DNA of 64,000 nucleotides from Massospora cicadina (lineage: Eukaryota > Entomophthoromycota > Entomophthoromycetes > Entomophthorales > Entomophthoraceae), in contig JAKSZP010006697.1 of NCBI GenBank assembly GCA_022478985.1, forward strand, positions 62,001-126,000, given 5' to 3'. Below are positions 45,301-57,090 of the stretch, one piece after another. The notes under the pieces were generated by a model. It had not been told where the DNA came from. It saw nothing but the letters and a program-made list of their open reading frames with translations, and made no database searches. Each line of letters opens with the position of its first letter. Position 1 is the first letter of the stretch. The translations under genes were made by a program, and so were the position numbers.

Positions 45301-45939
45301 TTTTCAAGAAAAAGACTCAAAATTTCTCGGGAAAATTTCGCCAATGTTTCATAATGAGAATGGGGATCCACCATGGAGTAATAAAAATAATTATATTAGT
45401 CTGGTATCTGCAGATTAGATTATTCCTTCTAGTATCGCCAGACTGGTCAACATCTCAAGAAGACCAATGATTCAATTGGAAAGTGTTGGGGATTATCTTA
45501 AGGGCGCTGTGGTCAATGGTTGTTGATTTCAAGGAGCATTGCATCATAAGGAATTGCCTTACGTTAGGAAATGTTTAATTACGTTATGCTAAAGTCCATG
45601 CGCCTTGGCAGAAAGGTAGAACTTAAACCCATGTTGCAATTATGATCTTAATCCTAGGTCATGGTAAGATTCATGTGCTAGTTGCCAGACTATCGGATAG
45701 GCCAAAACAGGTAAAACATAATCAAGTAGTGGCTTATACTCATTTAATTTCTTTTATGAAATTACCATACTTTCATGTCTTTGGAAAGCTGAATGAAATG
45801 GTGTTGACAAATAGCACGAATTACAAAGAAATTTTTTCGTGGATTTAGTTGAGAGAAGCTTTTAGGGATCTCAGAAGTAAAAGAGAAACCAATTTATTGA
45901 ATTATTAAATGGCATAATGGGTTTGGCACAAGATGATTA

Positions 45940-46560
45940 TGGCCTCTAGATGAAACGATATATTTCAGAAAAGGTTGACATTGGGGATCTTCTGCTGATT
46001 TGTATACAGCCAATTATACATAAGCAGAAAAGTGAGGCCATAGTTGACAACAAACTTGCTAAACTTCTCAACCATGGGTTGCTGGTCCCATCTCTAAGCC
46101 CTAGGGCAAGTAAAATCTTTTTTATGAAAAGAAATATAGAATCAACCAAGTTGCCATAGATTACTATCAGCTGAATAATTTAGTTAAAAATGAATGATTA
46201 ACGCTATTTTGGTTAGATGGTGGTCTTTGATCTCCTAGAAGGTCCAAATTCTTTTCAGCAATGTCTCTTATATCTGTGTAATGGCAAATTGACCTTTTTT
46301 AGAGTAACAAGAAAATATGCATTAATTAACAGTCATGGACTATATCAGCTGATGTGGATACCTCAAGGTCTTTGCTATACATTACAACGTTCCAATGAGT
46401 GATTAGTAGTGTGTTGATGACATGAAGCTGTCATGCATTCTCATCTATCTAGTCAAAATTATGTTTTTTGTACTTTTAAGATCACCTTGGACACTTGAAA
46501 GAAGATTTTAGAAAATTATCAGCAAGTTTTGAAGATAAAGCTAAAAAAAATGTTACTCCC
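45940..46560 (+). pseudogene. Element H reverse transcriptase, 5' part
   Basis: At 45950-46159 the frame reads DNKLAKLLNHGLLVPSLSPR, the RT fingers region. The palm box near 46410-46421 reads CVDDMKLSC, YVDD with the tyrosine changed. The thumb follows to about 46550. At 46561 LTR K1 interrupts it. The linker to RNase H resumes near 47700. Confidence 0.75.
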
Positions 46561-47639
46561 TGTTAGGATTTTTGCCCACTTTCCAGCTTCCTAGATTATC
46601 TATTGGTTCGCTTGGGGTTAAGTCCCATTAGCAAATGAATTAGATTTTAGTTGATCTCAATTTCGGGCTAATTTGTCTGAGGATTTTGAGTATTTCGCTG
46701 GGTTTGGATCCATTGGGGATTGTTCCGTGTGAATGCTTAAGATCAGTCAAAAAGAGTTTCTGACAAAATTGGGGCATCTGATAATTAATTGCTGATTAAA
46801 TATCAGGCGTACCAATTGGGATTGGTCAAGTTTCATCACCAACTGATTGGGAACTTAACCAGCAGTTGTGAGGCAAGTGATGTCATTTGCAACTAGTGAA
46901 TTATTCAATTAGTTTGTGACCTGCTATAATGGGTAAAGCGTCTTATTAAGTAGGCTGTTTGCTAGCCAAATGTAGATGATTTGCTGTGATTGAGCGGCTA
47001 CATCAAAGACACGTTTTCTGGCTCTTTCCGTTTCATAACTCTAGGATGTCCAATAGAGGAATCCCTAACCTAATGAAGAACATTTACAGTTTGATGGGTT
47101 GTAGGGAAATTCATCAGCAACAGATGCCATTTCATAGCTGAGGCACCAACCAAGGAGTTGGGTGCCAAATATCCCCCTAAAAATTATCTAGCATATCACA
47201 CTAAAAAGAGTGATTTTTGTACAATTGCATCTAGAAGAAATAAGCATTATTCATTTTCAGTTAATTATTGTTATAGTACAATAATTGTGAACTCTTTTGT
47301 GTGTATAAAGAGTAAGGACCAGATATCTTTAGAAGGGAAGCAGAACTTGATGTGGATCTCTGTCAACTCAGCATGATGAGAACTAAGGCTATAAACCTTT
47401 GAATTTGAGATTTTATTAAGCTCAGCAGGAATAGGGAAGAAGTCCCTAAGTGACAAATCAATATTTCATGGATTATTTCAAGTTTTGAGTTGGACCACAT
47501 CTGGTTTAACTTGATTAACTACGGATAATAGTTGTCATATGATTGTTACTCGTTTATATCTATCAAGCAACTCAACTTGTGAACATACTGACCCATGCAA
47601 TTAAAATCTGAAAACTATCAGTCAAGCCAGTTTTTAACA
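46561..47639 (+). mobile_element. LTR K1 inserted in element H
   Basis: Begins TGTTAGGATTTTTGCCCA and ends TTTTTAACA; 1079 bp. It aligns along its length with solo LTR K2 (minus strand, 20510-21658). A primer binding site follows, so this is a 5' LTR with a stub of internal sequence rather than a solo LTR; the rest of that element is missing. No matching 5-bp duplication was found. Confidence 0.85.
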
Positions 47640-47641
47640 TT

Positions 47642-47659
47642 TGGTGCTCACTAAAGGGG
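47642..47659 (+). promoter_or_regulatory. Primer binding site beside LTR K1
   Basis: TGGTGCTCACTAAAGGGG, two bases after the LTR end. It differs from the site in elements B and E by one base (C to A). Confidence 0.75.
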
Positions 47660-47699
47660 CCTATAGTTCCAGTTTAAACACTACATGCAATAAGAAATT

Positions 47700-48640
47700 A
47701 TATAATTGGGTTCAATGTATACACTAATGAACTACGCCCTCACAAAACTTAAGTTTAAATGATTTTAGCTATGTCACAACCAAAGAGCATTTGAGATGTT
47801 TGAGTACATTAAGGAATAAACAGTTATTATCGCAGATTCATTTAGAACTTTACTTTTATTACTGATACACTTTTCCAACTTTTGAAGGATACTAATAAAG
47901 GCTTCGCATGGAATGAGAAGCAGAAACCCTAAAATGCACTTAGACTGTATTTATTGATGGAACTTATACTGCAATTTTATAATTTTTTGATTGGACGTTA
48001 ATTATCTAAATGAATTCATCCTTGATATCAATAAGAGTGAATTTAAGTTAGGTAGACGAGTTTAGCAATGAACACCCTGCTGCAAATGCAATCTATACTT
48101 TAAGCAAGCAGGAGCAAAATAACACTGTGACAGAGTAAAGTCTTACAGTAAGTCTGCATGTAAGAGTTAGAGAATATACATCCAAAGAGTCCATTTTATG
48201 GTGGTTAAAGACCATTCCTTGGTGATATGGCTTAATAAATTAGAATAGCCTGAAGGGAGGGTGGTTGAATGTGCTTTATGTAACAAGCATACAATTTAGA
48301 GATAATATACCAAACAGGTACTGTGAATCAAATGAAGATGGATTATGTCAGTTGTCAACCATTCTGACTCTGCAGATTGAAGCAGATGATTTATATTAGA
48401 ATAATCTTACTGGGAATATCAGTGATAACCCACCAAAAAAATTCAGTGGCATTGATCAAGGCAATTAAATAAAAAGTTTGTTAAGGTCAATTGTAAAAAC
48501 CTAAGTTTATGGTCCATGATGTTTTCAAAGCAATCTGAAGGCACTGCAATTATTAATGAAGCCTATAATGTAAACAGTCATAGAGGTCTACAGTTACCAT
48601 AAAGCAGTTTCAACAGAAGTACTACTTAGTGCCCTTAAAC
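47700..48640 (+). pseudogene. Element H connection and RNase H region
   Basis: Around 47760-47930 broken frames give HNQRAFEMFEYIKE and NFTFITDTLFQLLKDTNKGF then AWNEKQK, the linker that precedes RNase H in Ty3 pol (for example PFLWEVDKTKTFE in element F). RNase H itself cannot be read residue by residue. Confidence 0.6.
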
Positions 48641-49560
48641 TTTGATGTCAGAAAACATTTTGCTAATTGCGCTATATGTTAAGCCCACAAACCCTTAAAG
48701 AAGGCAACCACTTATTGGCTAGTTGAGCCCAAGTTTGATTAACACACAATATCCCTCAATATGATAAGGCCTTTGACCATGAATACCAAAAACAAAATGA
48801 TATCTTAGCGATTAAACATTTGACTCATTGGGTAGAGATGAATGCTATAGCTAAAGTAGATTTTAGCAACACTGCCAAGTATATAATGGAGCGTCAAACT
48901 AAGAGCATGTTTGCCCTGAATTATTTAAAAGATAATGACAGCAATTCTACAAAGCATGTAACTCCAAAGCTAAATGAGTTAATGGGAATATGAGGAGTAC
49001 TGACGACGCATACCATCCAGAAGACAATGGAATATTCAAAAGGTAATTGGCCCATATCTATTACCTTAAAGAAGATTGTGGCTAGTAAACCTTCCACCTA
49101 GGTAACTTATCTATTAATGATTACTTCTGGATATAATATAAGATTTTTTGTCAACAGATAAATCTCCTTTTGAGTTGCTTTATGGCTGTTAGGCTTGTTC
49201 AGCCCCAATTCTATATATTTTTGAGAAACCAAGTTTAAAAATGTCGCTCTTACGATATCTGGAGAGCTTAAAAAAGTTTTAATAGGATCACATTCCTCCA
49301 CATATGCCAATGCTCAAGTGGAAGCTCAGGGACAAAGAATATGAAGATGCAAAGTGGCTCGTTTTTTAACTTTTGAGATGGTAAAAGGTTAAGTAATTGT
49401 AACACCCATGGCTTTATATGGCAAAATAATTTATAAATCTCTGAGTTGGAAACTGGAGGTCATTGATAAGACAGCATTAGATGCTTATATGATAAGTACC
49501 TCAAATCTGGTTGTATCATGAGTAGGGTGAATGCATAGTTTTTAAGAACATGTAGATAAC
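48641..49560 (+). pseudogene. Element H integrase (decayed)
   Basis: Near 48805-48835 the frame reads AIKHLTHWVEMNAIAK, following the first catalytic segment. KDNDSNSTKHVTPKLNELMG (48930-48990) holds the second Asp. YHPEDNGIFKR (49010-49045) matches the segment carrying the catalytic Glu, which is lost here. A C-terminal part extends to about 49545. Clearly inactive. Confidence 0.7.
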
Positions 49561-49941
49561 TATCTTATGGTTGAAATTATATTGTTATTTTGTAAATAGA
49601 TTAATTGTACTAATATAAGTATATCTGTTACTCTTAATTGTGGCTTAATTCCATCAATTTAGTTGGCAATGGTTTAAACCAATTTTTTTGACTCTGCCAT
49701 CATGTTATTGGTTAAGCATGTTAAAAATTAATTTATCTTTTTTTTATTTTAAGTTTTTAGCAATTTATGACGCCATTGAGATTCTACCACCCTTAAAATG
49801 TGAGGTTATGCCAAGGGCCTACTTGCCATGTCAGTAATAAGTAAATACATTTAATTGGTGCCAAGGCTCCTAGCTTGTTATCTGCAAAGGAGCTTTCACT
49901 AAGAAGATGTTAATGAAATATATTCTGGTTAAGTTGGGGGA

Positions 49942-50815
49942 TGTGCTGGCATTATACCCAGTTTATGCTTTTTACATGTTCAATTATAGTTTATCAATTG
50001 TGGATAAATGTTGAATTTTATTATATGTGTTGATGACTTTTTGCATATGAAGGGGAAGGTTCAACTTAGCATTTGTCCAATCCAGGATATTTTGATGCCT
50101 CTTTACTCCTGAAAAAGAAGCTTATAATTAATAAACTTATCAATTGAGGATTGATTAAAGCTAATTATATGATCAGACTTCCTCAATTATCAAGCCAGAT
50201 CCTCCTAATAGCTATTGTGCCAAATCTCATTATAGTTTTTAGTTTTCCAGACTTTAAAGTTCAATCTACACATATTTAAGGAATTGAGTTGATGAAAGCT
50301 CTGAACAATAGCATGTCATATGCTGCATGTTAATGAAAAGTAGTAAGGTTTTTCTCTGGCAACCAATAATGAGGATTTTAGTATAAAGGCATTTGGTTGC
50401 TAGTAATCGCCCAGGTTTTATGATTGATGGCAATTAATGCTGAGGACATTTAACATTTTAATATGTACCTAATAGGATTTACTCCTATCAGTGCTTAGAA
50501 AAAATTAGTTTAGGCTTTCAGTGACTGATGCCAATACTTTCTATTGTTGGGGGTTTAAAGATGCCAGGAAACAACTATGTATATATGAAAATAAAGACAC
50601 TAAAAAATTAAACTTGTTTTTGGTATACTATGTTTTACTATATTTTACTAGTATCATTTTAGTTAATTATAGCTAAAAGTTTCCTAGAAATTTTAAAAAC
50701 AATTCCTAGTTTACCTGAACTGTTATTAGCACAGATTGTTCCTTATCAAACAGGAAGCTTTATTAGTTAAGTGTTAAAATTTCCAAACCTTTGCAGACAT
50801 TGCTTTTCAAAAGAC
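49942..50815 (+). repeat. 3' LTR of element H
   Basis: Begins TGTGCTGGCATTATACCC after a purine tract (aagttgggggatg) and matches 42237-43085. Its end is placed where the two copies stop aligning, near 50810-50820. Confidence 0.8.
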
Positions 50816-51180
50816 ACAAATAGTATTGAACCTCCTGGATCCACTATCCCACATGCCAAGGATGCTGGTAATTCTTTAAGTAGCGAGATAATAGGAAAGA
50901 CTAAGTCAATACACAAACAGATAGAGAAATATCCCACAAGTGTTTTGTTCTTCTTAAAAGTCCTATTGACCTAAACTCACCTTGGAAAACTAGATGAAGA
51001 GATAAAAAAATATGCATGCGCTTACCAGAGTCACTGATAACCGCCTTGATTAAAATTAATTTTTATGAACCTTAAATTCTGATTTGGAAGCTGCAAAGCC
51101 AAAATTTCAGCTCTGAAGGTTCATAAAGTAGAAAACCAGTATAACTACTTGATTAGTTCCATAATAAACTGCTAAGTGAC
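50816..51180 (+). other. Element I internal remnant after H
   Basis: Sequence between the H 3' LTR and the element I RT. A 67-codon frame overlaps its start but begins inside the LTR. Nothing can be assigned; most of I gag, protease and RT fingers are missing. Confidence 0.4.
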
Positions 51181-51450
51181 CTGAAGCTATTATGCATTTT
51201 ATCTTACCTCAGTGGCATCACATATACTAAAAAACTTTTAATGTGCATATAACAACTTGGAGATGTTTTTGACAAGTTTAGACAAGCATCCCTCAAGATT
51301 AAGCCTTCCAAATAATATTATTCTAGCCCAAACTGGATTTTTTTAGGCATCAAGTCACTAAAAGAGGATACAACCATTTCCATACAAAGTCGCTGCAATT
51401 GATATGATGGCCCAAAACCTAGAGGCATAAAGGCTGAAGAGTGGTGTGTC
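51181..51450 (+). pseudogene. Element I reverse transcriptase fragment
   Basis: The palm-thumb part reads SYLSGITYTKKLL, then QLGDVFDKFRQASLKIKPSK and WIFLGIKSLKED. The catalytic YLDD has become YLSG. It continues into RNase H in the same orientation and so belongs to element I, not to H, which ends before it. Confidence 0.75.
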
Positions 51451-51910
51451 ACTACAGACAGTTCATTACCCTTTATACCAACCATGCCAAACCATTATTC
51501 TATATGTTCCAAAAGAGTGTTTTTTATATTTTTCTTGAAGAGATTTAAGCGGTTAACCTTATAAGAACTGTCATTGTTATCATCCAGTCCCAATATATCT
51601 AAATTTTAATCATTTATCTTGATATTAATGATGCTAGTGATGTGGCAGTGGGGACCAAACTATTGCAGTTAGAAGACCACAAGTAGACCGCTCTGTGGTT
51701 TGATTCAGTGAGACCCTATCTAAGGCTGAGTAAAAAAATAGTTTTATTAAACAAGAATTTTTGGCCGTGCTTTTGCATTTATGATTACTGATATTATATG
51801 TATAAACTTGCTTCACCATCTTCACTTAACATGCCTCCCTCAAATGGCTCCAACAGATTGAGGATCCTGATGGAATTTTTTTAAATAAGCACTATGGCTA
51901 CAAAACTATG
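51451..51910 (+). pseudogene. Element I RNase H
   Basis: Near 51620-51720 the frame reads DINDASDVAVGTKLLQLEDH, the first catalytic region of Ty3 RNase H (DASDVAVGAVLLQ in typical members), then WFDSVRPYLRLSKK. The later EFLAVLFAFMITD-like part is broken near 51770. Stops interrupt it. Confidence 0.8.
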
Positions 51911-52640
51911 ACTTCAAAAAGTCCATTTTTTGCTGGTAGTATTCGCCAGAATGTAGGTGGATTGGCGCTTATGACAACATTGTATAAGTTGGTACCTGAA
52001 TAGAAAACCCGTAAAATCTGATTTTCTGGATGGACTGTTGGATTTCAGGGTTTTGTTTATGCTCAGATGTGCATTTTTACCTAAATCAAACATTTTTTTC
52101 AGGAGAAGTTGGTTCTCAACTGCAGGATAAAAATTAGGGGGTAATGACCACCTATTTATTAAAAATATATAAAACCTCAAATAAGATAAAACACTGATTT
52201 TTTAGGTTTTTATTAGTTGCAATCTAGGTTCATGAAGCAAACCCTCATAACAAGTTGATGCTAGTATTTGATTTCAAGGCTCAAAGTTCAGATTGCTTAG
52301 TAACATCCAAATTTGGGAATATTGGGATTTGACCTATCAGATTGGTTGAGACTCACCTCGCTTCAATGCAAGGGCAGATGTGGAAGTGACATCTGGGAAG
52401 ATGTACCCTCAAGGAAAAGATTTTATATGTTTAGTCCAACCAGAAGGTGGGAAAATATTTTTCTCATGTTGGACCCCTCTGACCCTATTAAAGGGGCTGA
52501 TCTTTGCAGTGTATTTTTATCAAGAGTAGTTGTAAGACTTATAGGACCTTTTAAAGGCTCCTTTGGTATTGCCAATTCTTCAGAATATCACTGCTACCCA
52601 AACTCAAACTTTTTTGCTGAGTTTTATTATTAGAATTATA
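51911..52640. other. Unassigned segment within element I pol
   Basis: Between RNase H and integrase lies more DNA than the usual integrase N-terminus needs. It holds an open + frame of 106 codons (52313-52633) and a minus frame of 88 codons (51914-52180). Neither shows a motif I know. It may be the eroded integrase zinc domain plus an older insertion. Confidence 0.35.
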
Positions 52641-53514
52641 GCCCGATTTAAATGGTTCCATCAAGAATTGGCCAGGATCTTTTGGCTAATGTCATTCAAA
52701 TTGAAACCTGATCACTAATACAACATTGGACTTGTGATTGTCTTACACTGACATATGGGAGATGGAGTCACTGGTTACTAAGGATGTACTATAAGCTATA
52801 AGAAAGGATACCCAAATTAAGGTTAAGATGCTCTATATGCTAGTTATTGGAATTAGTTACCTTATGTGTGGCCTCCTCTTTGACTAAAAATATAGTCAAA
52901 TCCACTTTAGCTTAATATATAGACTATTATGAGACATAGGAATTTTAAGAAAGTGATGTATTTATAATATATGCTGTAGACTATTCATGAGATATTGGGA
53001 GCAATATTTACCTGTGTGACACAGAACTGTCCAAGTCCCAACTATCAACATCACTTTGTGACTCCTACATAACTGTTTATCTTTATAATTGTAGATGAGA
53101 AAAAGGGCCCTTATATATGGGTACTCCACGGCCGTTGTATAATCTTCTCGCTATTGACCACCCAATAAAGTTGTCCATGCTATCTCAGTTTCTACACAAT
53201 CACAAAGGTATAAATTCATTCCTTTTCTGCTCAAATTACACAACTTGGATTCTTACAGGACCTATTATTTAATAATGGGATAATTTTACATCACGTGTGA
53301 TGCAAGAAAGTATTTTTTTTGTTAAGTACCAGTCAACATTTTACTGCCCCTACATTTAATCAATTAATGGGTATGTGGAATGAATAAATGGTACCATTAT
53401 ATCCATTCATTGCAAGAAGGCAGACTTTGATAAATGTGATGGAATTACTAGCTGCCCTCCGACTTGCTATCCTATCAAGTAAGCTATAACCAATTGATCA
53501 AAATGTCCCTGTTT
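52641..53514 (+). pseudogene. Element I integrase core
   Basis: Readable parts are FNNGIILHH near 53265-53300 (second catalytic region) and GMWNE then INGTIISI near 53375-53410, matching the NGMVERINGT segment that carries the catalytic Glu. The line ends NQLIKMSLF, which corresponds to SYHKILKMAPFRVLYG in element B. At that point SINE 3 is inserted. Confidence 0.7.
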
Positions 53515-53649
53515 TGAGGAGCGGTAGCATAGCGGGATGAATCCTGCTCAACTTGGGGTTAGGTTTTGATCAAAACAGGATTGAAACCAGCACAGGCTAA
53601 AAAACTCAGTGTAGTGTATTTGTCCCAAGGCCAACCCGCCTCATTTACT
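53515..53649 (+). mobile_element. SINE 3 (short), perfect 15-bp TSD
   Basis: A 135-bp insert between exact copies of AAAATGTCCCTGTTT (53500-53514 and 53650-53664). The head reads gaggagcggtagcatagcgg, tRNA-like with a box A-type core, then ggttttgatcaaa, a box B-like part. The tail cccaaggccaacccgcctca matches the tail of SINES 1 and 2 (ccccaggtcagcccgcctt). The body is about half the length of theirs. It splits the integrase of element I. Confidence 0.9.
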
Positions 53650-53664
53650 AAAATGTCCCTGTTT

Positions 53665-54060
53665 CATGCTTTTACAATTAAAGCGCCTTAATCTAGCAGT
53701 GTCCAACCGTTATGAGATTTTTTTACTCTCAATATGCATATTTAAACAAGAGGTCACTAGCCAACAAGGTCATCAGATTACAAGTGCTTGCCACCATGGA
53801 ATCATTAAAACTACTACATTTAAGAATACTTAACATAATGCACATAAACAGCTCCAAAACCTCTATTTTGAAATTTTTGTCTTGTTATATCATCATTGCC
53901 CTGGTGGCAAACCTAGCAATCTTGACTCTCCTGGTTGGGCCCATATTGCATCCTGTAACTGTGGGGTCTATTTTCTATCTCTGATATTGTTCAAGCTACT
54001 TTGATCAATTGGGTTCTTGATAGGTTCCTTTGGTGCAATTTCCACCTATGACAAGAGCTT
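53665..54060 (+). pseudogene. Element I integrase C-terminal domain
   Basis: After the SINE the frame 53712-53984 contains INSSKTSILKF, and other frames give NLDSPWLGPYCI near 53920-53955, the GPY motif of the SH3-like C-terminal domain. The hydrophobic look of the open frame is partly an artefact of reading the wrong phase. A purine tract (aaggatgggg) at 54061-54070 precedes the 3' LTR. Confidence 0.65.
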
Positions 54061-54069
54061 AAGGATGGG

Positions 54070-54756
54070 GCACATTCAGAATTTGTAAAAGTGAACAAAC
54101 CAAAACTGTTGAATATCAAATTAACTAGCAGTTTTAATTCTCTTTGCCAAAAAAGAGCCTTAACAAAACAATTTATATGGCGCCCAAAGAGCCAATGCTT
54201 ATAAAATGGGCAAGGACAAATTAATGGGATTCATGAATCAGTAAAAAATTACAACTTGGACTGGTCCACCACTTTATGAACTTGGTGAGACTACATCCCA
54301 AAGCTCAGAGCCTTAATTTTAAGGTTGCAGGACAATGTTGTAGCAACAGTTAAGACATTAATAAAAGAGGATGACTACTTCTTGCCCTTGTGTTATGGAG
54401 AAGGAGGTTTTGGTCAAGGAGGGCCACGGAGCTCTCTACAACACATAGGCACTAACTAACTATATAGATATTGTAGAATTGTGACTTGAATAATTTCAAC
54501 TTTAACCTTGTATTCTATGTAGTTTTTAATTCTACATCTCTTTAAAGTTTCACAACAATAGTGGTTAACACTCATGACCAAAGGTAGTTGTAATTGTGGA
54601 CCCAACTGAACGCAGATCTGCTCAGATATCATATTTCAGGTGCAATTGCGCAAAAAATGAGACTTCCAAAGGAAACTAAAATCTTTAAACAGAACAGCTC
54701 TGCAACCAAAAATCAACACTTTAAATCTATTATACCAATATAGCTGAGAATTTTAA
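54070..54756 (+). repeat. 3' LTR of element I (approximate)
   Basis: Matches 40640-41315 in several blocks, including the last 80 bp (accaaaaatcaacac ... gagaatttt). The pair brackets the nested H and SINE 3 insertions. Confidence 0.65.
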
Positions 54757-54883
54757 TTACCTTATGAATTTTTGTTATTTATCAAGCGCTGAAACTTCAA
54801 AAGGAGAGAGCATCTGATTTAGGAACATTTGAAAAAGATAAGAAGGCTGAATTAAAAGCGAAGTCAATCACTGCGTTCCCCAT

Positions 54884-55384
54884 TGCTATAAAATTGACGG
54901 TATATAAGAGATACGCCATAGGATTTTTGCACAGGTTTTGACCCACTGAGCAATTAGGACCAACGATCTGATGATTGTCGTCCTTAAAACAATAGAATAA
55001 ACTTTTAAATAAATATGGAGCACTTGCTCTTAAAACTTTTTTTATTTAATACAATAAATACAGCGGATTCTTAATGTTCCGCTTACTCTAAACTACTTAA
55101 CAATCTCCTTCCCTTGATCATCTTGTCTCATCTCTATTGTAGCGACTTCATATGATACCACTTCTATGGTTTACTAATATAATTCATCATATCTCATTGG
55201 TTCTGTCAATTCTTTATTAGTTAATTTCCCAATCGCCTAATCTGAGATGATTTCCCAATGACCCAAGATCGCCTCATTTTGAGGCGCTCAAATTACCATT
55301 ATTCATATCAAATCTTGGCAGATTCCATCCATTTTGCCATAACGATCTAGGGCTTATTGTCCAGTCATATCAGAATCACGAACT
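54884..55384 (-). repeat. 3' LTR of element E
   Basis: Read on the + strand it begins TGCTATAAAATTGACGG and ends near 55384, next to a minus-strand purine tract (aggaggggtaa). It matches the right LTR 61178-61677 throughout. The bases before it, CCCAT (54879-54883), are repeated after the right LTR. Confidence 0.95.
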
Positions 55385-56420
55385 TACCCCTCCTTTACTG
55401 GATGATAAGGCTCCCATTACTTATATGCCCATAGGAACTTCAAATGCACTCAGTTGATGATCCGACTGCTAGCAGGGTCCTTGATAGTATATTTATCTAT
55501 ACCTGTCTTCTCAATAACTTTGTATGCCCAATCCAGATACTGGCCGGCTTGTGTTTCCGGCCAAACCCATGTTGATCATGGAATAGGACCATGTCTCCAT
55601 CTTTGAACTGTGCTAGGCCACTTTGCCATACCTGATTGGCAGCCTGGCTTTTGATTCTCTTGGCTAAGCAGAGCGAGTATGCTTTGGTTTGTAATTTAAT
55701 CAGCACTTTTTTTAGAATGGTCAAATAGTGTTGCAGATCCACTCTGCCACTGTCCTCTACACAGGCATATAGGAGTGTGGGGCGCCATCCATAAAGCAAA
55801 TGGGCTTCCATGGCAGAAGGTAGCTAATGTTGTAGGCAAACACCTCAGTAGAAAGGAGGGTACTCCAATCAGAGGGCCTATCAGGTAAAAACTTCCAGAT
55901 TATGTTCACCAGGGTCCCATTAACCCGTTCAACCATTCTGTTGGACTCAAGGTTATATGGATTTGTTAGAACCCTGCGGATGGCTATCAGCTCATTAAGC
56001 TTAGGTAGAATGTGTGAAGTGAATTTTGTTCTGTTGTCAGTAAGAATGAACTGGGGACAACCATGTCACTGAATTATACACTCCATAACAAACTTGGCCT
56101 TTGTTAGCTCCCCCAAATCGCGTGTTGGTCGCGCCTAAACCCACCTGTTCAAGTGGCTGTTTGCTACCAGGATGTATTTGGACCGGTTTGCCCCAGTTGG
56201 CAGGGGACCAACAACATCAATTAAAATGGTGTGCCAGGAAAAGTGCAGCTTCACTAATGGGTATGAAGTCTTCTGAAGGAACGGCTTTTCCACTTGGCAC
56301 TGGTGACAGGAGGAGATAGTATCAAGTACAACAAAGTTCATGCTTTCCCAGTAAATCTGAGACTTCATTAATTCCCTGATCTTATATACTCCAAAATGTC
56401 TCACTGCTCAGTGTGCACTC
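55385..56420 (-). pseudogene. Element E integrase
   Basis: On the minus strand the zinc-binding region ends SSCHQCQVEKPFLQK (56404-56135 frame) and is followed by ILIDVVGPLPTGANRSKYIL with the first catalytic Asp. The rest of the core lies in broken frames around 55850-56100. The C-terminal domain is the open frame 55811-55497 (EAHLLYGWRPTLLY; FKDGDMVLFHDQHG). More of this element is readable than of F, G or H, so it is younger than those. Confidence 0.85.
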
Positions 56421-56639
56421 ATAATAATAGTTGGGCAGGCAGAAGGTCTTGGGATATTCAGGGTAGTGTACCTATCAGCTTAAACAATTCCCCATTGTTC
56501 TGGAACATATTAACCCTTAAAACTGTCCAATACCTTGATGACTGGGGGCGGTTCATCATCATACTTGCCACTAAGCATATTATCAAACATGATATTACTC
56601 AGATTCACCATAACTGCAATTGTGGGTAATCTCGTTAAA

Positions 56640-57090
56640 TAAACAGCATTCTGGTGTTTACTCCGGATCAATGAAGAATTTCGAAATTTGTATGCCTACA
56701 ATTTGAGAGCCCACCAAGACAGGCGCCCTTCTGGTTCTTTAAGGTTTTGTAATCAGAGTAGCGAGGCATTATCCATTACAAATTTGATTTTCACCCTATG
56801 CAAATACACCCAAGATTGCTTATAGGCGTAGATAACCGCTAAGCACTCTCACTCAGTCACAGTAATAATGCGTTAATGGATGTTCAAGCTAAGACTGCAA
56901 TATGCTACGGGCTGATCTTCTCCTTCCTCATCTTTCTGAGATAGGGTTGCCCTTACAGTGGAAAGATATGCATCCATCTGAGCAATGTACTCTTTTTTGA
57001 AGTTGGGATAGTGTAACACCGGTGCACTGGTTAACGCTGTTTGAAGTGTATCAAAAGTGTGTTGACATTCCGCCCATCCAAACATAGTGT
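56640..57090 (-). pseudogene. Element E RNase H
   Basis: The frame 57085-56873 reads FGWAECQHTFDTLQTALTSA then PVLHYPNFKKEYIAQMDAYL, the linker and first catalytic region of RNase H (usual form TDAS), then VRATLSQKDEEGEDQPVAY. Further catalytic residues are in broken frames. Confidence 0.8.

Noticed and set aside
46561..46640. Apparent continuation of element H RT (FLDYLLVRLGLSPISK) past 46561
   Set aside because: The same nucleotides align with the start of solo LTR K2, whose border is proven by its TSD, so the RT-like reading is coincidence.
52313..52633. 106-codon + strand frame as a possible host gene or domestication event
   Set aside because: No motif, no start context, and it lies inside decayed pol; kept only as part of an unassigned segment.
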